Assembly (NCBI GenBank): GCA_049513975.1
Contig: JBEKVM010000033.1
Span: forward strand, 29,595-93,594
Direction of reading: 5' to 3'
DNA length: 64,000 nucleotides
Origin: JBEKOF01 sp049513975
Lineage (GTDB): Bacteria > Verrucomicrobiota > Verrucomicrobiia > Limisphaerales > Palsa-1400
The notes beneath the pieces are model-generated. The model did no database searches and was not told the DNA's origin. It worked only from the letters and a program-made list of their open reading frames with translations. This document shows, piece after piece, positions 17,954-26,809 of the stretch. The number at the start of each line of letters is the position of its first letter. The stretch's first letter is position 1. The position numbers and the translations under genes are program-made.

Positions 17954-19623
17954 TTGTTGGCGGGGTTCAAATCAAGGTTCATGGCCGGTTTCTGATCGCT
18001 GAGGAACGGGGTCTTGTCGTGGTTGTAGAAGGCGAAAAGGTGGGTGTTGGAATGGACGTAGAGGACGCCGTCGGCCACGATGGGAGTGGAATAGACGGGG
18101 GCGCCGAGGTTGACCTGGCTCAGGATTTTCATTTCCTTGCTGGCGGCAAACACGACAAAGTCCCCGTCCTCATCCCCGCAATAAACCTTGCCGTCGGCCA
18201 CCAAAGTGGATCCCCACATGTGCGATTTCATGTCATGCCGCCAATTAAGCCGGCCAGTCTCGGCGTCGAAGCAATAGACGAAGCCGGAAAAATCGCCCGC
18301 GAACAACAGCCCGTCGGGGGTGATGCCGACGGTGGAAAGACTGCGGTGGATTTTGTCGTAGCTCCAGATCTTCGCCGTTTTGGTGACGTCGCCGGTCTGG
18401 GTGGCGTCAATACAGGAGATGTTGCCGATGCCTTCGCCGTGCTCGGGGTCCTGGCCGACGCAGACGTAAATGCGGTTATGCCAGAAGACCGGGGTGGCGT
18501 TGATTTCGCTGGGGCCGTCCGGGGCCGGGTATTTATGGACCGGATCGTTGGCGCGGCGTTCGGGGGGATTGCAGTCGAACCACCAGACTTTTTTCATGTA
18601 ATCGGTGTCTTTGTCCTCGAAACGATTGACGGGGGGGCCGGGGACGACAGGGACGATGGGCGCGCCGGTGCCTTTCTCGGGCGTGGCGTTGAAGGCGTAG
18701 CAGATGCCGTCGCCGCCGCCGAAGAAAATCAATTGTCTGCCGTTGACCAGGCCGGTGGAGGGGGAAGTCCATTGGCCGTGGAAAATGCGCGGGCCGATGC
18801 CGGCATTGTCTTCCGCCACCAGCTTGCCGGTCTTTTTGTTGATGACGATGTAGCTGGGAGAGAAGGGCGAGGGAATGTTCACATGGCCCCAATCCTGGCC
18901 GTTGGAGGTGCAGGCATAAATGTTGTCGCCGACGATGAGCAGCGAACAATTGGAGGCGTTGTGGGGAAAGACGCCCAATTCATCCATCATATCGTAGCGC
19001 CAGATGATGTCGGCGTCGTGCGGGCCGATTTTGGCCGGCGGGTTGCCCGGCCCGGCCACGTATTGGGCTTCCTCGGTGAAAGGGCCTTCATTTTTGCCGG
19101 GAACCATGCCGTCGGTGCTCAGGCAGATGACTTCGCAACGGCTGGTGACCAGATAAACGCGGTTTCCCTCCACGCAGGGCGAGGAAAGGAGGCCCAGATT
19201 TTCCCAGTCATTGACCTTGCCGGAGGCGAGCTTGGGCACGACCAACTGCCAGAGAAACTCGCCGGTCTTTTCATCGAAACACATGAGGATGCTGCGGTCG
19301 CCCTGGTGCTGCGGGTCGCGCGGATTTTCGTTGTTGGTCCCTATGAAAACTTTGCCGCCGGACACCACCACGTTGCCGTAACTCTGCGAACCGACCTTGG
19401 CGATCCACTTGACGTTGGGGAGGTTGTTGGTCTCGATCTCCTCGGTGCCGGGCTTGAACTTGACACTGGCGTGGTTAGTGCTGGCGAAGTGGTCGGGCAG
19501 GCCGGTTTCCGGGGTGTACATGTTGCGGCCCGGATCGTTGCCGCCCCAGCGGGGCCAATCGGCCGCCGAGCAGACCAGGCCGCAAAGGGCCAAGGTCGCG
19601 GAGAGAGTTGACAGTCTTTTCAT
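17950..19623 (-). CDS. Secreted PQQ-like beta-propeller protein
   Basis: A 557-residue protein with a Sec signal peptide (LSATLALCGLVCSAADWPRWGG). Repeated propeller blades carry the quinoprotein pattern, for example 'GNRVYLVTSRCEVICLS', 'FVYCFDAETGRLNWRHDM' and 'GKVYCGDEDGDFVVF'. In true PQQ dehydrogenases such blades hold the cofactor. In the many planctomycete and verrucomicrobial paralogues the function is mostly unknown. I see no haem c motif. It is the second gene of the operon and overlaps the symporter partner gene by 4 bp, so a periplasmic role in handling the imported substrate is plausible. Confidence 0.85.
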   Translation of the reverse strand: MKRLSTLSATLALCGLVCSAADWPRWGGNDPGRNMYTPETGLPDHFASTNHASVKFKPGTEEIETNNLPNVKWIAKVGSQSYGNVVVSGGKVFIGTNNENPRDPQHQGDRSILMCFDEKTGEFLWQLVVPKLASGKVNDWENLGLLSSPCVEGNRVYLVTSRCEVICLSTDGMVPGKNEGPFTEEAQYVAGPGNPPAKIGPHDADIIWRYDMMDELGVFPHNASNCSLLIVGDNIYACTSNGQDWGHVNIPSPFSPSYIVINKKTGKLVAEDNAGIGPRIFHGQWTSPSTGLVNGRQLIFFGGGDGICYAFNATPEKGTGAPIVPVVPGPPVNRFEDKDTDYMKKVWWFDCNPPERRANDPVHKYPAPDGPSEINATPVFWHNRIYVCVGQDPEHGEGIGNISCIDATQTGDVTKTAKIWSYDKIHRSLSTVGITPDGLLFAGDFSGFVYCFDAETGRLNWRHDMKSHMWGSTLVADGKVYCGDEDGDFVVFAASKEMKILSQVNLGAPVYSTPIVADGVLYVHSNTHLFAFYNHDKTPFLSDQKPAMNLDLNPANK

Positions 19624-19650
19624 GTGTTTTGTGGGTCCTTTAAAATAACG

Positions 19651-21990
19651 TCAGTTGGCGGTGACGGCGATGTTGTCAATAAAAACGCGCTGGGCTTGCG
19701 GCGAAAATCCAAACAGACCGGGGCAGCCGTTGGCGTTGACGTGCTTGAGGGCAACTTCGCCCGTCCATTTGTCCGGCTCGGGGTCGCCCTTTTTCCAGGC
19801 TTTGGCGCGGACGATGCCCGAGCCGTCGCCCGCGGCATCCACGCGCGTTTTGAGATGGTACCAGGCGTTCGGCTCCCAGGCGAAGGGCGTCTCCACCCCG
19901 GGCACGGCTTGGCTGAGCAATTCCTGATTGGAGGTGATTTCCAATTTCTTTTCATTGCCTTTGAGCATGATGAGGTAACGCTGGTTGATCAGCCCGACAT
20001 CCGACATTTTGCGTTTGTTCCCCTCGCTCATGACGTCGGCTTCGATGGTGTAATTCTTCAGCCCGGGCTGGCCCATAAAAACCATGGCCCGCTGGAAAAA
20101 CGGGTTGTCAATCGTCTTGACAAGACAGTTGTTGCCGTCCTTTTCCCGCACCTCAAATTTGAAGCGGGCCCCGATCCAAGGCAGGGGCGGATAGGCGAAT
20201 TTGGTGGGCGGCTCCAGGGCATTGGTGGTGGTCTCGGACAAGGTCATCTCGTCAAAATTCTCCCGGATCGGCAGGCCCGGCAAAACGCGCCCGCGGATGG
20301 CGCCCGACAGATCCCCCATCCTGGCCATGAAGGCCCCGGCGGAGGGAATTTTGTCGGGAGCGGCGATCAACTCCCCCTGCTCGTTGAACGTGGCTTTCAT
20401 CACCGACTTCACCTTCGCCGTCGGCGGCACATAGGAAGCCCATTCGATTCTTTGCGGGTCGCCGATGTTTTCCACCGTCAAACCGTTGGCGTCCAGGGAA
20501 CGGATGCGCAAGCTGGCGATGCCATCGGGTTGCATGAGGATTTCGGAGGGAATGGCTTGCAAGCGCGTGGCGGGGCCGGCCGCGGGCCATTTTTCCCCGA
20601 CGCTGGGTTCGGATGGGGACTCGGGGGCTTTGGCCGGCCCGAAACAATAAATTTTCCGGGTCGTTTGCATGTAGATTCGGCCGCGGTAAGCAGTGGGCGT
20701 GCCGTAGCAGCGTCCGTCGAGCACCATTTGCGAGATGATTTTGCCTTGCGCGTCGTCCGGCACGATGACGTAGAGGATGCCATGTCCGCCGGTGGCGCTC
20801 TCCTCGCCCACGGCGGCGGAAGTGCCGGGGGCATTCAAAATCGGGGTGTAAATGCGGCCGTCGGCATAAAGCGGGGAGGAATTGCGCTGTTCGTTGCCCA
20901 GTTTCAATTTCCACAAGACGTTGCCGGTCGAGGCGTCCACATCCACCAGGTCGCCCACTTCGCTGGTCACAAAAACGCGGTCTCCCACCAGGATGGGCGA
21001 ACTGGCGGAGGTGCGAATTTCATTGTTCCACAGTTCCACCTGGGCGCGCGCCACGATCACCGGGTCGGTGAAATTGGTCGGCGAGACGTGGGGAATTTTC
21101 AGCGCGACCATCTGGCCCGGCTCGTAAGGAGTGCCGTAGATGGCGATGATTTTCTCGTTGTTCTGGAGCAGCAGCGAGGAGTTGATGCCGGCTTTGAAAA
21201 GTGGGACGCGGAAAATCGGATCGCCGGTGCGGGCATTGGCGCAGATCACCGCGCCGTCTCCGGTGGCCGCGTACAAAACCCGCCTGCCATCCAGCCAGGC
21301 GAGGATGGGATGCGAGTAGGAATTGTCCTTGGGGCGGTCGCCGGGGCTGGAGGTCCAGACCAGTTCCCCGGTTTCTTTGTCAAAGGCATAGAACCGGTCC
21401 GAGGCCGGGCCGTTCCCGCCCCAGTTGGCCGTGATGCCGCGCGTGATGACCAAATCCTGATCCACCACCGGCGAGGCGGTCCGCCCGTTGGGGAAAGTCA
21501 GCCGCCCGAATTCCTCCATCATGGAATGTTCCCACAGTTTTTTGCCGTCGGCGGTGTAACCGGCGAAAATCCCCTGAGTATCCTGGATATAAACGTTGCC
21601 TGTCTCGGGATCAATGGCCGGGCTGGAAGTGGCGTAGCGCAGGTAAATGGTGTCGCTCAGAAAATCCGCGTAGAGGTGTTGCCAGAGGAGTTTCCCCGTT
21701 TCCGCGTCAAAACAGGAAACGCCCTCGTCCAAGTCCGGCCCTTCGCCCAGGTAACCCATGATATAAAGCTTGCCGTTGGCGATGACCGGCGTTGACATGC
21801 CGGGAAAGTCCACCGTCCAGAGCGTGTCTTTGGCGTCGAGCACGGCGGGGAGATTTCTTTCGGGCGAGTTGCCGTTTTGATTTGGCCCGCGCCAACTGAG
21901 CCAGCCGTCGGCGGCGGGCAGGGAGCCGGGCCAAAGCAGGGCCAAGCCCGCAACGCCGGTGACAAATGAGATTTTAACATTCATAAACAA
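19651..21990 (-). CDS. Large secreted PQQ-like beta-propeller protein with C-terminal domain
   Basis: A 779-residue exported protein (signal VTGVAGLALLWPGSLPAADGW). Residues 30-450 form propeller blades ('ARTGDPIFRVPL', 'VDASTGNVLWKLKLG'). The C-terminal 200 residues hold a beta-sandwich-like region ('YTIEADVMSEG', 'WYHLKTRVDAAGDGSGIVRAKAWKKGDPEPDKW', 'GFSPQAQRVFIDNIAV'), as in concanavalin/LamG-like sugar or ligand binders. It is the first gene of the operon and lies 138 bp from the divergent marR start. An alternative ATG lies 6 bp inside. The substrate is unknown. Confidence 0.85.
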   Translation of the reverse strand: MFMNVKISFVTGVAGLALLWPGSLPAADGWLSWRGPNQNGNSPERNLPAVLDAKDTLWTVDFPGMSTPVIANGKLYIMGYLGEGPDLDEGVSCFDAETGKLLWQHLYADFLSDTIYLRYATSSPAIDPETGNVYIQDTQGIFAGYTADGKKLWEHSMMEEFGRLTFPNGRTASPVVDQDLVITRGITANWGGNGPASDRFYAFDKETGELVWTSSPGDRPKDNSYSHPILAWLDGRRVLYAATGDGAVICANARTGDPIFRVPLFKAGINSSLLLQNNEKIIAIYGTPYEPGQMVALKIPHVSPTNFTDPVIVARAQVELWNNEIRTSASSPILVGDRVFVTSEVGDLVDVDASTGNVLWKLKLGNEQRNSSPLYADGRIYTPILNAPGTSAAVGEESATGGHGILYVIVPDDAQGKIISQMVLDGRCYGTPTAYRGRIYMQTTRKIYCFGPAKAPESPSEPSVGEKWPAAGPATRLQAIPSEILMQPDGIASLRIRSLDANGLTVENIGDPQRIEWASYVPPTAKVKSVMKATFNEQGELIAAPDKIPSAGAFMARMGDLSGAIRGRVLPGLPIRENFDEMTLSETTTNALEPPTKFAYPPLPWIGARFKFEVREKDGNNCLVKTIDNPFFQRAMVFMGQPGLKNYTIEADVMSEGNKRKMSDVGLINQRYLIMLKGNEKKLEITSNQELLSQAVPGVETPFAWEPNAWYHLKTRVDAAGDGSGIVRAKAWKKGDPEPDKWTGEVALKHVNANGCPGLFGFSPQAQRVFIDNIAVTAN

Positions 21991-22092
21991 CTGCCGGGCC
22001 GGACGGCTTGCGACTGCCGCGCCCGGCTTGGGCGACCATCATGGTCTTTCTGCGGCCCGGCGAATATTCCGCAACTCCGCCGGACTTGCAAC

Positions 22093-22110
22093 TAATACTT
22101 ATACGTATTA
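22093..22110. promoter_or_regulatory. 18-bp palindromic operator candidate for the adjacent MarR regulator
   Basis: TAATAC and its perfect reverse complement GTATTA flank the 6-bp spacer TTATAC. The element lies in the divergent 138-bp region, 18 bp before the marR start codon and 102 bp before the propeller operon. Length and symmetry fit MarR-family operators. It is placed to repress marR itself and could also cover the divergent promoter. Confidence 0.65.
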
Positions 22111-22128
22111 TTATTTCATCCAGCGCAG

Positions 22129-22635
22129 ATGGCAAGTCCCAAATTAAAATGCAGTTCCCTGCCGATTGACGCGCCCGCGCGCCGGCGTCTGCCGATTCTT
22201 CTCCGGCACGCCTGGTTCAGCCTGAACCAGGCTTTTCGCCGGCGCATCGCCCACACGGGGGTCACGCCGGACCAGTTCACCACCCTGCGGACGCTACAGG
22301 AGAACAGAGCGCGGCCACCGACGCAGAGCCAGTTGACGCGCCTGCTGGCCAGCGATCCCAACACCATCGCCTCCTTGCTGGAACGCATGGCGGGGGCGGG
22401 GTGGATCGCGCGGACGCGCCACGAACAGGACCGGCGCGCCTGGCGGATTTCACTCTTGCCGGAGGGCCGGAAGAAATATCTGGAAGTGCGGCAAATTGCT
22501 GTGGAGTTGCAAACCGAGTTAATGGCCGGATGGCCGGAGCGCCGGCGCGAGGAGTTTCTGGAAAACCTGCAATCCCTGGCCGACCGCTGCCGGGAGGCCG
22601 AGGAGGCCCCGAAAAAACGGGAGCCAAAAAAATAA
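22129..22635 (+). CDS. MarR-family transcriptional regulator
   Basis: A 168-residue protein with the MarR winged-helix order: dimerisation helix (AWFSLNQAFRRRIAHTGVTPDQFTTLRTL), recognition helix (QSQLTRLLASDPNTIASLLERMAGAGWI) and the wing with the conserved D-R pair (RTRHEQDRRAWRISLLPEGRKKY). Such regulators usually release DNA when they bind a small, often phenolic or acidic, ligand. It is transcribed away from the seven-gene symporter/adenylation operon and has a strong palindrome just upstream, so it is the likely switch for that operon. Confidence 0.9.
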   Translation: MASPKLKCSSLPIDAPARRRLPILLRHAWFSLNQAFRRRIAHTGVTPDQFTTLRTLQENRARPPTQSQLTRLLASDPNTIASLLERMAGAGWIARTRHEQDRRAWRISLLPEGRKKYLEVRQIAVELQTELMAGWPERRREEFLENLQSLADRCREAEEAPKKREPKK

Positions 22636-22676
22636 GGTTGCGATTGTTCCCGGCCGCTGCCGTCGCCGTCGGCACA

Positions 22677-23906
22677 TCAATTCCTCTTTACGTCCAAACA
22701 AACCAGGTCGCCTTTGTTATTGCGGCAATAAATGCGGCCATTGGCCAGGGTGGGTGCGGTCCAGCAACTGGCGCCGATGACCTGGGCGCGGGAAATGGGG
22801 GCGAATGATTCGGGCGAAACCTCGCCGACCACCAGTTCGCCCTTGTCGCTCAACATGATGATTTTGTGATCCGCCACGATGAATCCGCCGCCGCCCAACC
22901 CCGGGAAACTCCATTTTTGCGCGCCCGTGGCGAATTCCAGGCATCGCAAAGTGACCGAGCCGAAATTGACCGAGCCGGCCACGCCATATAAATAGCCGTC
23001 AATAAGAACGGATGCATTGACGTGGTTGGCAAAACTTCGGTTGGCCCACACTTGCGTGGTGTTCGTGCCATCCAAGCGCGCCATGACCCCGCCTTGGTTG
23101 TAGGCGGCGGAGACAAAAAAGTCGTTGTTGGAAACAACCACGTCGGCGATGTTGAGCTGGTCCTGGGTTTTAAACGGAAAACTCCAGATTTGTTTGCCTG
23201 ATTTTGTCTCCACTCCATAAGCGGTGTCCGCCGAAAGTATGGCCACGGCGGGCGTGCCGTTGAACGAACAGGGAACCGGCGTGGAATAACCCGCCACCGC
23301 CTTGTTTGAATTCCAGACGACTTTGCCGCTCGCTTTGTCCACGGCCGTGCCGAAACCGCCCACATCCAGCACCAGCAAATTATCCTGCACCAGGGCCGAC
23401 GTGGCGAATCCCCATTTTGGCCTGGCCGCGCCCAGGTCTCCGGCAAGGTTGTTGGACCAGACCACGGCGCCGCTTTGCGTTTCCAAGGCATACAGGCAGC
23501 CGTCTCCGCTCATCAGATAAACCCGGTTGCCGTCAATGGTGGCCGAACCGCTCGTGCCGCCCAGTCCCTTGGGACCATTATAGACGGAATACAGATCGCT
23601 GGCGTAGGAAAACTTCCAGAGATTGCTGCCCGTCTCCGCGTCGAAACAATAAAGTGTCGCGGTGGCATCGTTGTTTCCGCTGGCGTAAGCCCGACCCTGG
23701 GCGACGGTGATGGAGGCATAGCCAACGCCCAGCGAAGCTTTCCATAGTGGTTTGGGTCCTTCCTCCGGCCATTTGACCAGCCATCCCGTCTCCAACGAAA
23801 TGCCGTTGTGATTCGGGCCGCGGAAGTTAGGCCAATCCGCCGCGTGGGCGGTGGCGCAAAACAGGCCGGCGCCCAGGGTCAGGGCCAGCGGGAAAGTTTT
23901 GTTCAT
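22677..23906 (-). CDS. Secreted PQQ-like beta-propeller protein
   Basis: A 409-residue protein starting at MNKTFPLALTLGAGLFCATAHAADWPNFRG (Sec signal, then the family start ADWPNFRGPNHNG). Blades repeat the 'G.VYLMSGDGCLYALETQSGAVVW' pattern about seven times. A longer upstream frame exists, but the signal peptide fixes the start at 23906. It is single-domain, unlike the larger operon paralogue, and converges with marR. Function is unknown beyond a periplasmic or outer-membrane propeller. Confidence 0.85.
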   Translation of the reverse strand: MNKTFPLALTLGAGLFCATAHAADWPNFRGPNHNGISLETGWLVKWPEEGPKPLWKASLGVGYASITVAQGRAYASGNNDATATLYCFDAETGSNLWKFSYASDLYSVYNGPKGLGGTSGSATIDGNRVYLMSGDGCLYALETQSGAVVWSNNLAGDLGAARPKWGFATSALVQDNLLVLDVGGFGTAVDKASGKVVWNSNKAVAGYSTPVPCSFNGTPAVAILSADTAYGVETKSGKQIWSFPFKTQDQLNIADVVVSNNDFFVSAAYNQGGVMARLDGTNTTQVWANRSFANHVNASVLIDGYLYGVAGSVNFGSVTLRCLEFATGAQKWSFPGLGGGGFIVADHKIIMLSDKGELVVGEVSPESFAPISRAQVIGASCWTAPTLANGRIYCRNNKGDLVCLDVKRN

Positions 23907-24087
23907 GCGGGAAGGCTGGCAACAACCAGGGGCAATGTCAATCCGGCGGCATTCCGCCATGACCTCCCGGCTCCTGGCTGAATAATAGTGATGACTGTGC
24001 CTGCTCCGCGTGCTCATCGCGGGCGGGGTTCGCGGCGAGCGGGGCCACTCTGGCTTTGTTATCCACCAAAAGGGCAATAAACCGCAT

Positions 24088-24115
24088 ATTCCGATATTCC
24101 GATTTTAATTCCGAT
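24088..24115. repeat. Three ATTCCGAT direct repeats upstream of the gas-vesicle regulatory operon
   Basis: ATTCCGAT occurs at 24088-24095, 24096-24103 and 24108-24115, shortly before the first gene of the locus (24152). The 245-bp gap from 23907 to 24151 contains no other structure I can name and no -24/-12 promoter. The repeats could be an activator site or simple sequence drift. Confidence 0.4.
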
Positions 24116-24151
24116 TTTGCTTGCGTTTAGCACGGAATTCCTCTATGGTGC

Positions 24152-24862
24152 ATGGTTGGCATGGGCAATGGTGCGCAAATGGAAGGGAACCGCAGGGCGG
24201 GTTTACCTTCAGTGGGTTCGTCCGAGTCGGTGGATTCGAACGTGTCAGGGCGGCGTTTAATTCACATCCCCGTGATTCACAGCCGGGCGGAGATGGGCAG
24301 CTTCAGTCCAACCATCCAAGCGATCACCGTGCAGAAGCTGGGAAGCAAAGGGTGGGAGCGCAACGTGAACTTGATAGACGGCGTCTGGACGCAAATTGAG
24401 CAGGCGATTGACCGTTGCGACCTGCCCTACGAGAAAGTGCGCCTCTATCAGGATGGCTTGCCGGTGTGCGGGCGGGAACTGGAGATTGTCTCGGAACTGG
24501 CCAAGGCCGGCAGCCGCAACCACCAACTGCTCCTGCGCTTGAGGGAACGGGGCGCCACCCTGATGGGCACCGAATCGGCCGACCTGCTGGTTCAGGAGTA
24601 TCATCTGATCAAACAAACCCTGGCGGCCAACGGCCCGGGGCACGCGGCGCGCCGGCAGGCCCGCCAGCAGGAGAGCAGCGGTTGCTTGCTCAAACGGCGC
24701 GACCAAGCCATCGCGGCGCGGATCAACCACACCCTGTGCCGGGGTGAAATCGGCCTGTTGTTTTTGGGAATGTTGCACTCGCTGGAGGCCTGGCTGGCTG
24801 ACGATATCCAGGTCACCCATCCCCTTTTTCCGCCGTCTCCGGGAGGACACCCATGCCCATGA
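24152..24862 (+). CDS. Conserved protein of unknown function opening the gas-vesicle locus
   Basis: I do not recognise a named domain. The conserved core seems to begin at 'RRLIHIPVIHSRAEMGSF' and includes LGSKGWERNVNLIDGVWTQIEQAI, LPYEKVRLYQDGLPVCGRE and ELAKAGSRNHQLLLRLRERGATLMGTES, a soluble alpha/beta pattern with many charged residues. The first 35 residues look poorly conserved, and ATG codons at 24161 and 24179 are equally possible starts. The end overlaps the sigma-54 activator gene by 10 bp, so the two are co-translated. A sensory or signalling role is possible because two-component genes follow, but that is only context. Confidence 0.6.
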   Translation: MVGMGNGAQMEGNRRAGLPSVGSSESVDSNVSGRRLIHIPVIHSRAEMGSFSPTIQAITVQKLGSKGWERNVNLIDGVWTQIEQAIDRCDLPYEKVRLYQDGLPVCGRELEIVSELAKAGSRNHQLLLRLRERGATLMGTESADLLVQEYHLIKQTLAANGPGHAARRQARQQESSGCLLKRRDQAIAARINHTLCRGEIGLLFLGMLHSLEAWLADDIQVTHPLFPPSPGGHPCP

Positions 24863-26277
24863 GCAAAGGAAAAAGCCGGGTCCTGATCGTGGACGACGAG
24901 GAGGCCATCTGCAAGTTGATCTCCCACTTGTTGGAGCAGGAGGGTTTTGTCCCACTGGTGGCGCTGGACGGCAAATCGGCGCTGCAACAACTTCGCAGCG
25001 CGTCGCCGGACATGATGATTGTGGACCTGAAGTTGCCGGACTTTGACGGGCTGGAAATTCTGCGGCAGGCCAAGGCCCTGGATGAGGATCTGCCGGTGGT
25101 GATTTTGACCGCCCATGCCAGAGTCCACGGGGCGGTGGAGGCGATGCGCGCGGACGCCTTCGATTATCTGGCCAAACCTTACGACCATCAGGAACTGCTG
25201 CGGGTGGTCCACCGCGCCCTGGCCCAACGGCAACTGAGCCTCAAGATCAAGCAACTGGCCGGTCAGACCAGCCCCAGCCATGATCTGACGGAAATCATGG
25301 GGCCCAGCGAGGCGATCGGACGCCTGATTGGCGACCTGAACTGCGTGGCCAAATCCAACTTCAGCGTCGTCATCATCGGGGAAACCGGCTCGGGCAAGGA
25401 AGTGGTGGCGCAAGCCATTCACGCCAGCGGCCCGCGGGCCAAAAACCCGTTTGTGCCGGTGGATACGGGCGCGATTCCCGACACGCTTTTTGAGGCGGAA
25501 TTGTTCGGGCACGAAAAGGGGGCGTTCACGGGCGCGGCCGGTCGCAAGCCGGGCCGCTTTGAACAGGCCAACGGGGGCACGCTCTTCCTGGATGAGATTT
25601 TGAACATGCCGCTGACCGCGCAGGCCAAAGTGCTCAGGGCGCTGCAAGAAAAGTCCTTTTGCCGGGTCGGGGGCACCCAGCCGATCAAGATTGACGTCCG
25701 GGTGCTGGCGGCGGCCAACCAGGATTTGGATGCGGCCGTGGCGGCAGGGCGGTTGCGGGCCGACTTGTTCTACCGTTTGAACGAGTTCACGCTGCGGATT
25801 CCGCCGTTGCGCCAGCGCAAGGAGGACTTGCTCTACCTGGCCAAGCGGTTCCTGGATTTGACCAACCAGGAATTGAAAAAAACGGTCCCCGGCTTTTCCG
25901 AGCCAGCCATGCGGGCGCTGCTGGATCACCCGTGGCCGGGGAATGTCCGCCAACTGCGCTCGACCATCCGGCGGGCGGTGCTCCTGGCCGGCGAGTTGGT
26001 GACCGAACAGGATCTGGATATTTTCCAGGACAACCATGAGGCATGGCGGCGCGCGGCCACCCCCGCCAAGGCGCCAGGCGCGTCCCCCCCCGCGCTTTCG
26101 CTCAAGGAAATCGTGGCGCAAAGCAGGACGGTCGTGGAGCGCGAAGTCTTGTTGCGAACTTTGCGTCAAACCGGGGGCAACAAAGCCAGGGCCGCCCGCC
26201 TCCTGCAAGTGGACTACAAGACGATTCAGTCGAAAATCAAACACTATGGGATCAGCCCCAACAAGGAAACATTATGA
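24853..26277 (+). CDS. NtrC-family sigma-54-dependent response regulator
   Basis: A 474-residue activator with three domains in order. The receiver has VDDEE and phospho-acceptor D58 in MIVDLKLPDFDG. The AAA+ domain has Walker A GETGSGKE at 176-183 and the sigma-54-contacting loop GAFTGA at 223-228. The Fis-type helix-turn-helix at about 425-466 reads TGGNKARAARLLQVDYKTIQS. It binds enhancer sites and opens sigma-54 promoters. Two such promoters with matching upstream palindromes lie 5.6 and 9 kb downstream in the same locus, making this the probable master switch for gas-vesicle genes. It overlaps the next gene by 4 bp. Confidence 0.93.
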   Translation: MPMSKGKSRVLIVDDEEAICKLISHLLEQEGFVPLVALDGKSALQQLRSASPDMMIVDLKLPDFDGLEILRQAKALDEDLPVVILTAHARVHGAVEAMRADAFDYLAKPYDHQELLRVVHRALAQRQLSLKIKQLAGQTSPSHDLTEIMGPSEAIGRLIGDLNCVAKSNFSVVIIGETGSGKEVVAQAIHASGPRAKNPFVPVDTGAIPDTLFEAELFGHEKGAFTGAAGRKPGRFEQANGGTLFLDEILNMPLTAQAKVLRALQEKSFCRVGGTQPIKIDVRVLAAANQDLDAAVAAGRLRADLFYRLNEFTLRIPPLRQRKEDLLYLAKRFLDLTNQELKKTVPGFSEPAMRALLDHPWPGNVRQLRSTIRRAVLLAGELVTEQDLDIFQDNHEAWRRAATPAKAPGASPPALSLKEIVAQSRTVVEREVLLRTLRQTGGNKARAARLLQVDYKTIQSKIKHYGISPNKETL

Positions 26278-26795
26278 AGAAAAAGACCACGGATAAAAAC
26301 GAACCCGCGGGCCAAGCCGGCGGCAGTGTCGGCGGCATCCTCTCGGGATTAACCGGTTTGGTGGAAAAGCTCAACGAATTGGCGGAAACGGGCGGCGAAC
26401 TGCGGCGCGGCGGCGAGATTCACGGCGCCGGCAAGGGCCTTAAAGGCATCTACGGCTTTACCGTCAAGGTCGGCTTGGGCGACCAGGCGGCGCGCGTCGA
26501 ACCGTTCGGCAACATTCACACCGACAAAACAACCGGCCAGGCGGTGGTGGAGGAAATCCGGGAACCGGTGGTGGACCTGTTCGAGGAGAAGAACCACCTC
26601 CTGATTGTGGCGGAGATGCCGGGGATCGGGGCCGCGGACGTGCGGCTCGAGGTCAAGGACGACGTGCTCACGATGACGGCGGCCAAAGGCGATAAAAAGT
26701 ACCGCAAAGAGGTGCTCTTGCCCGGCAGTTACCCCAAAGAAAAAATGGTCCTCTCCTGCAACAACGGAGTGCTGGAAATCAAGTGCGTCAAATGA
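26274..26795 (+). CDS. gvpH: Hsp20-like gas-vesicle protein GvpH
   Basis: A 173-residue protein starting at MKKKTTDK, whose ATG overlaps the previous stop (ATGA). The C-terminal 90 residues are an alpha-crystallin/Hsp20 domain: EPVVDLFEEKNHLLIVAEMPGI, ADVRLEVKDDVLTMTAAKG and YRKEVLLPGS, ending NGVLEIKCVK. The N-terminal part is rich in glycine. Hsp20 proteins called GvpH occur in gas-vesicle clusters, where they are thought to keep aggregation-prone Gvp proteins soluble. It lies next to a CDC48-type unfoldase gene, so a holding/unfolding pair is likely. Confidence 0.85.
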   Translation: MKKKTTDKNEPAGQAGGSVGGILSGLTGLVEKLNELAETGGELRRGGEIHGAGKGLKGIYGFTVKVGLGDQAARVEPFGNIHTDKTTGQAVVEEIREPVVDLFEEKNHLLIVAEMPGIGAADVRLEVKDDVLTMTAAKGDKKYRKEVLLPGSYPKEKMVLSCNNGVLEIKCVK

Positions 26796-26809
26796 AGGGA
26801 GTCTGACCT

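Noticed and set aside
17950..19623. PQQ-dependent alcohol dehydrogenase
   Set aside because: Only the blade pattern is present; no haem c motif, and catalytic residues of true dehydrogenases could not be recognised.
19624..21795. Open frame of 723 codons on the plus strand opposite the large propeller gene
   Set aside because: Composition (Gly/Val/His/Asp-rich, no signal or motif) is typical of an antisense shadow.
24150..24172. Sigma-54 promoter near the first gene of the gas-vesicle locus (TTGGCAT...GGTGC)
   Set aside because: The GG and GC elements are 13 bp apart instead of 10, and the site lies at the start codon.
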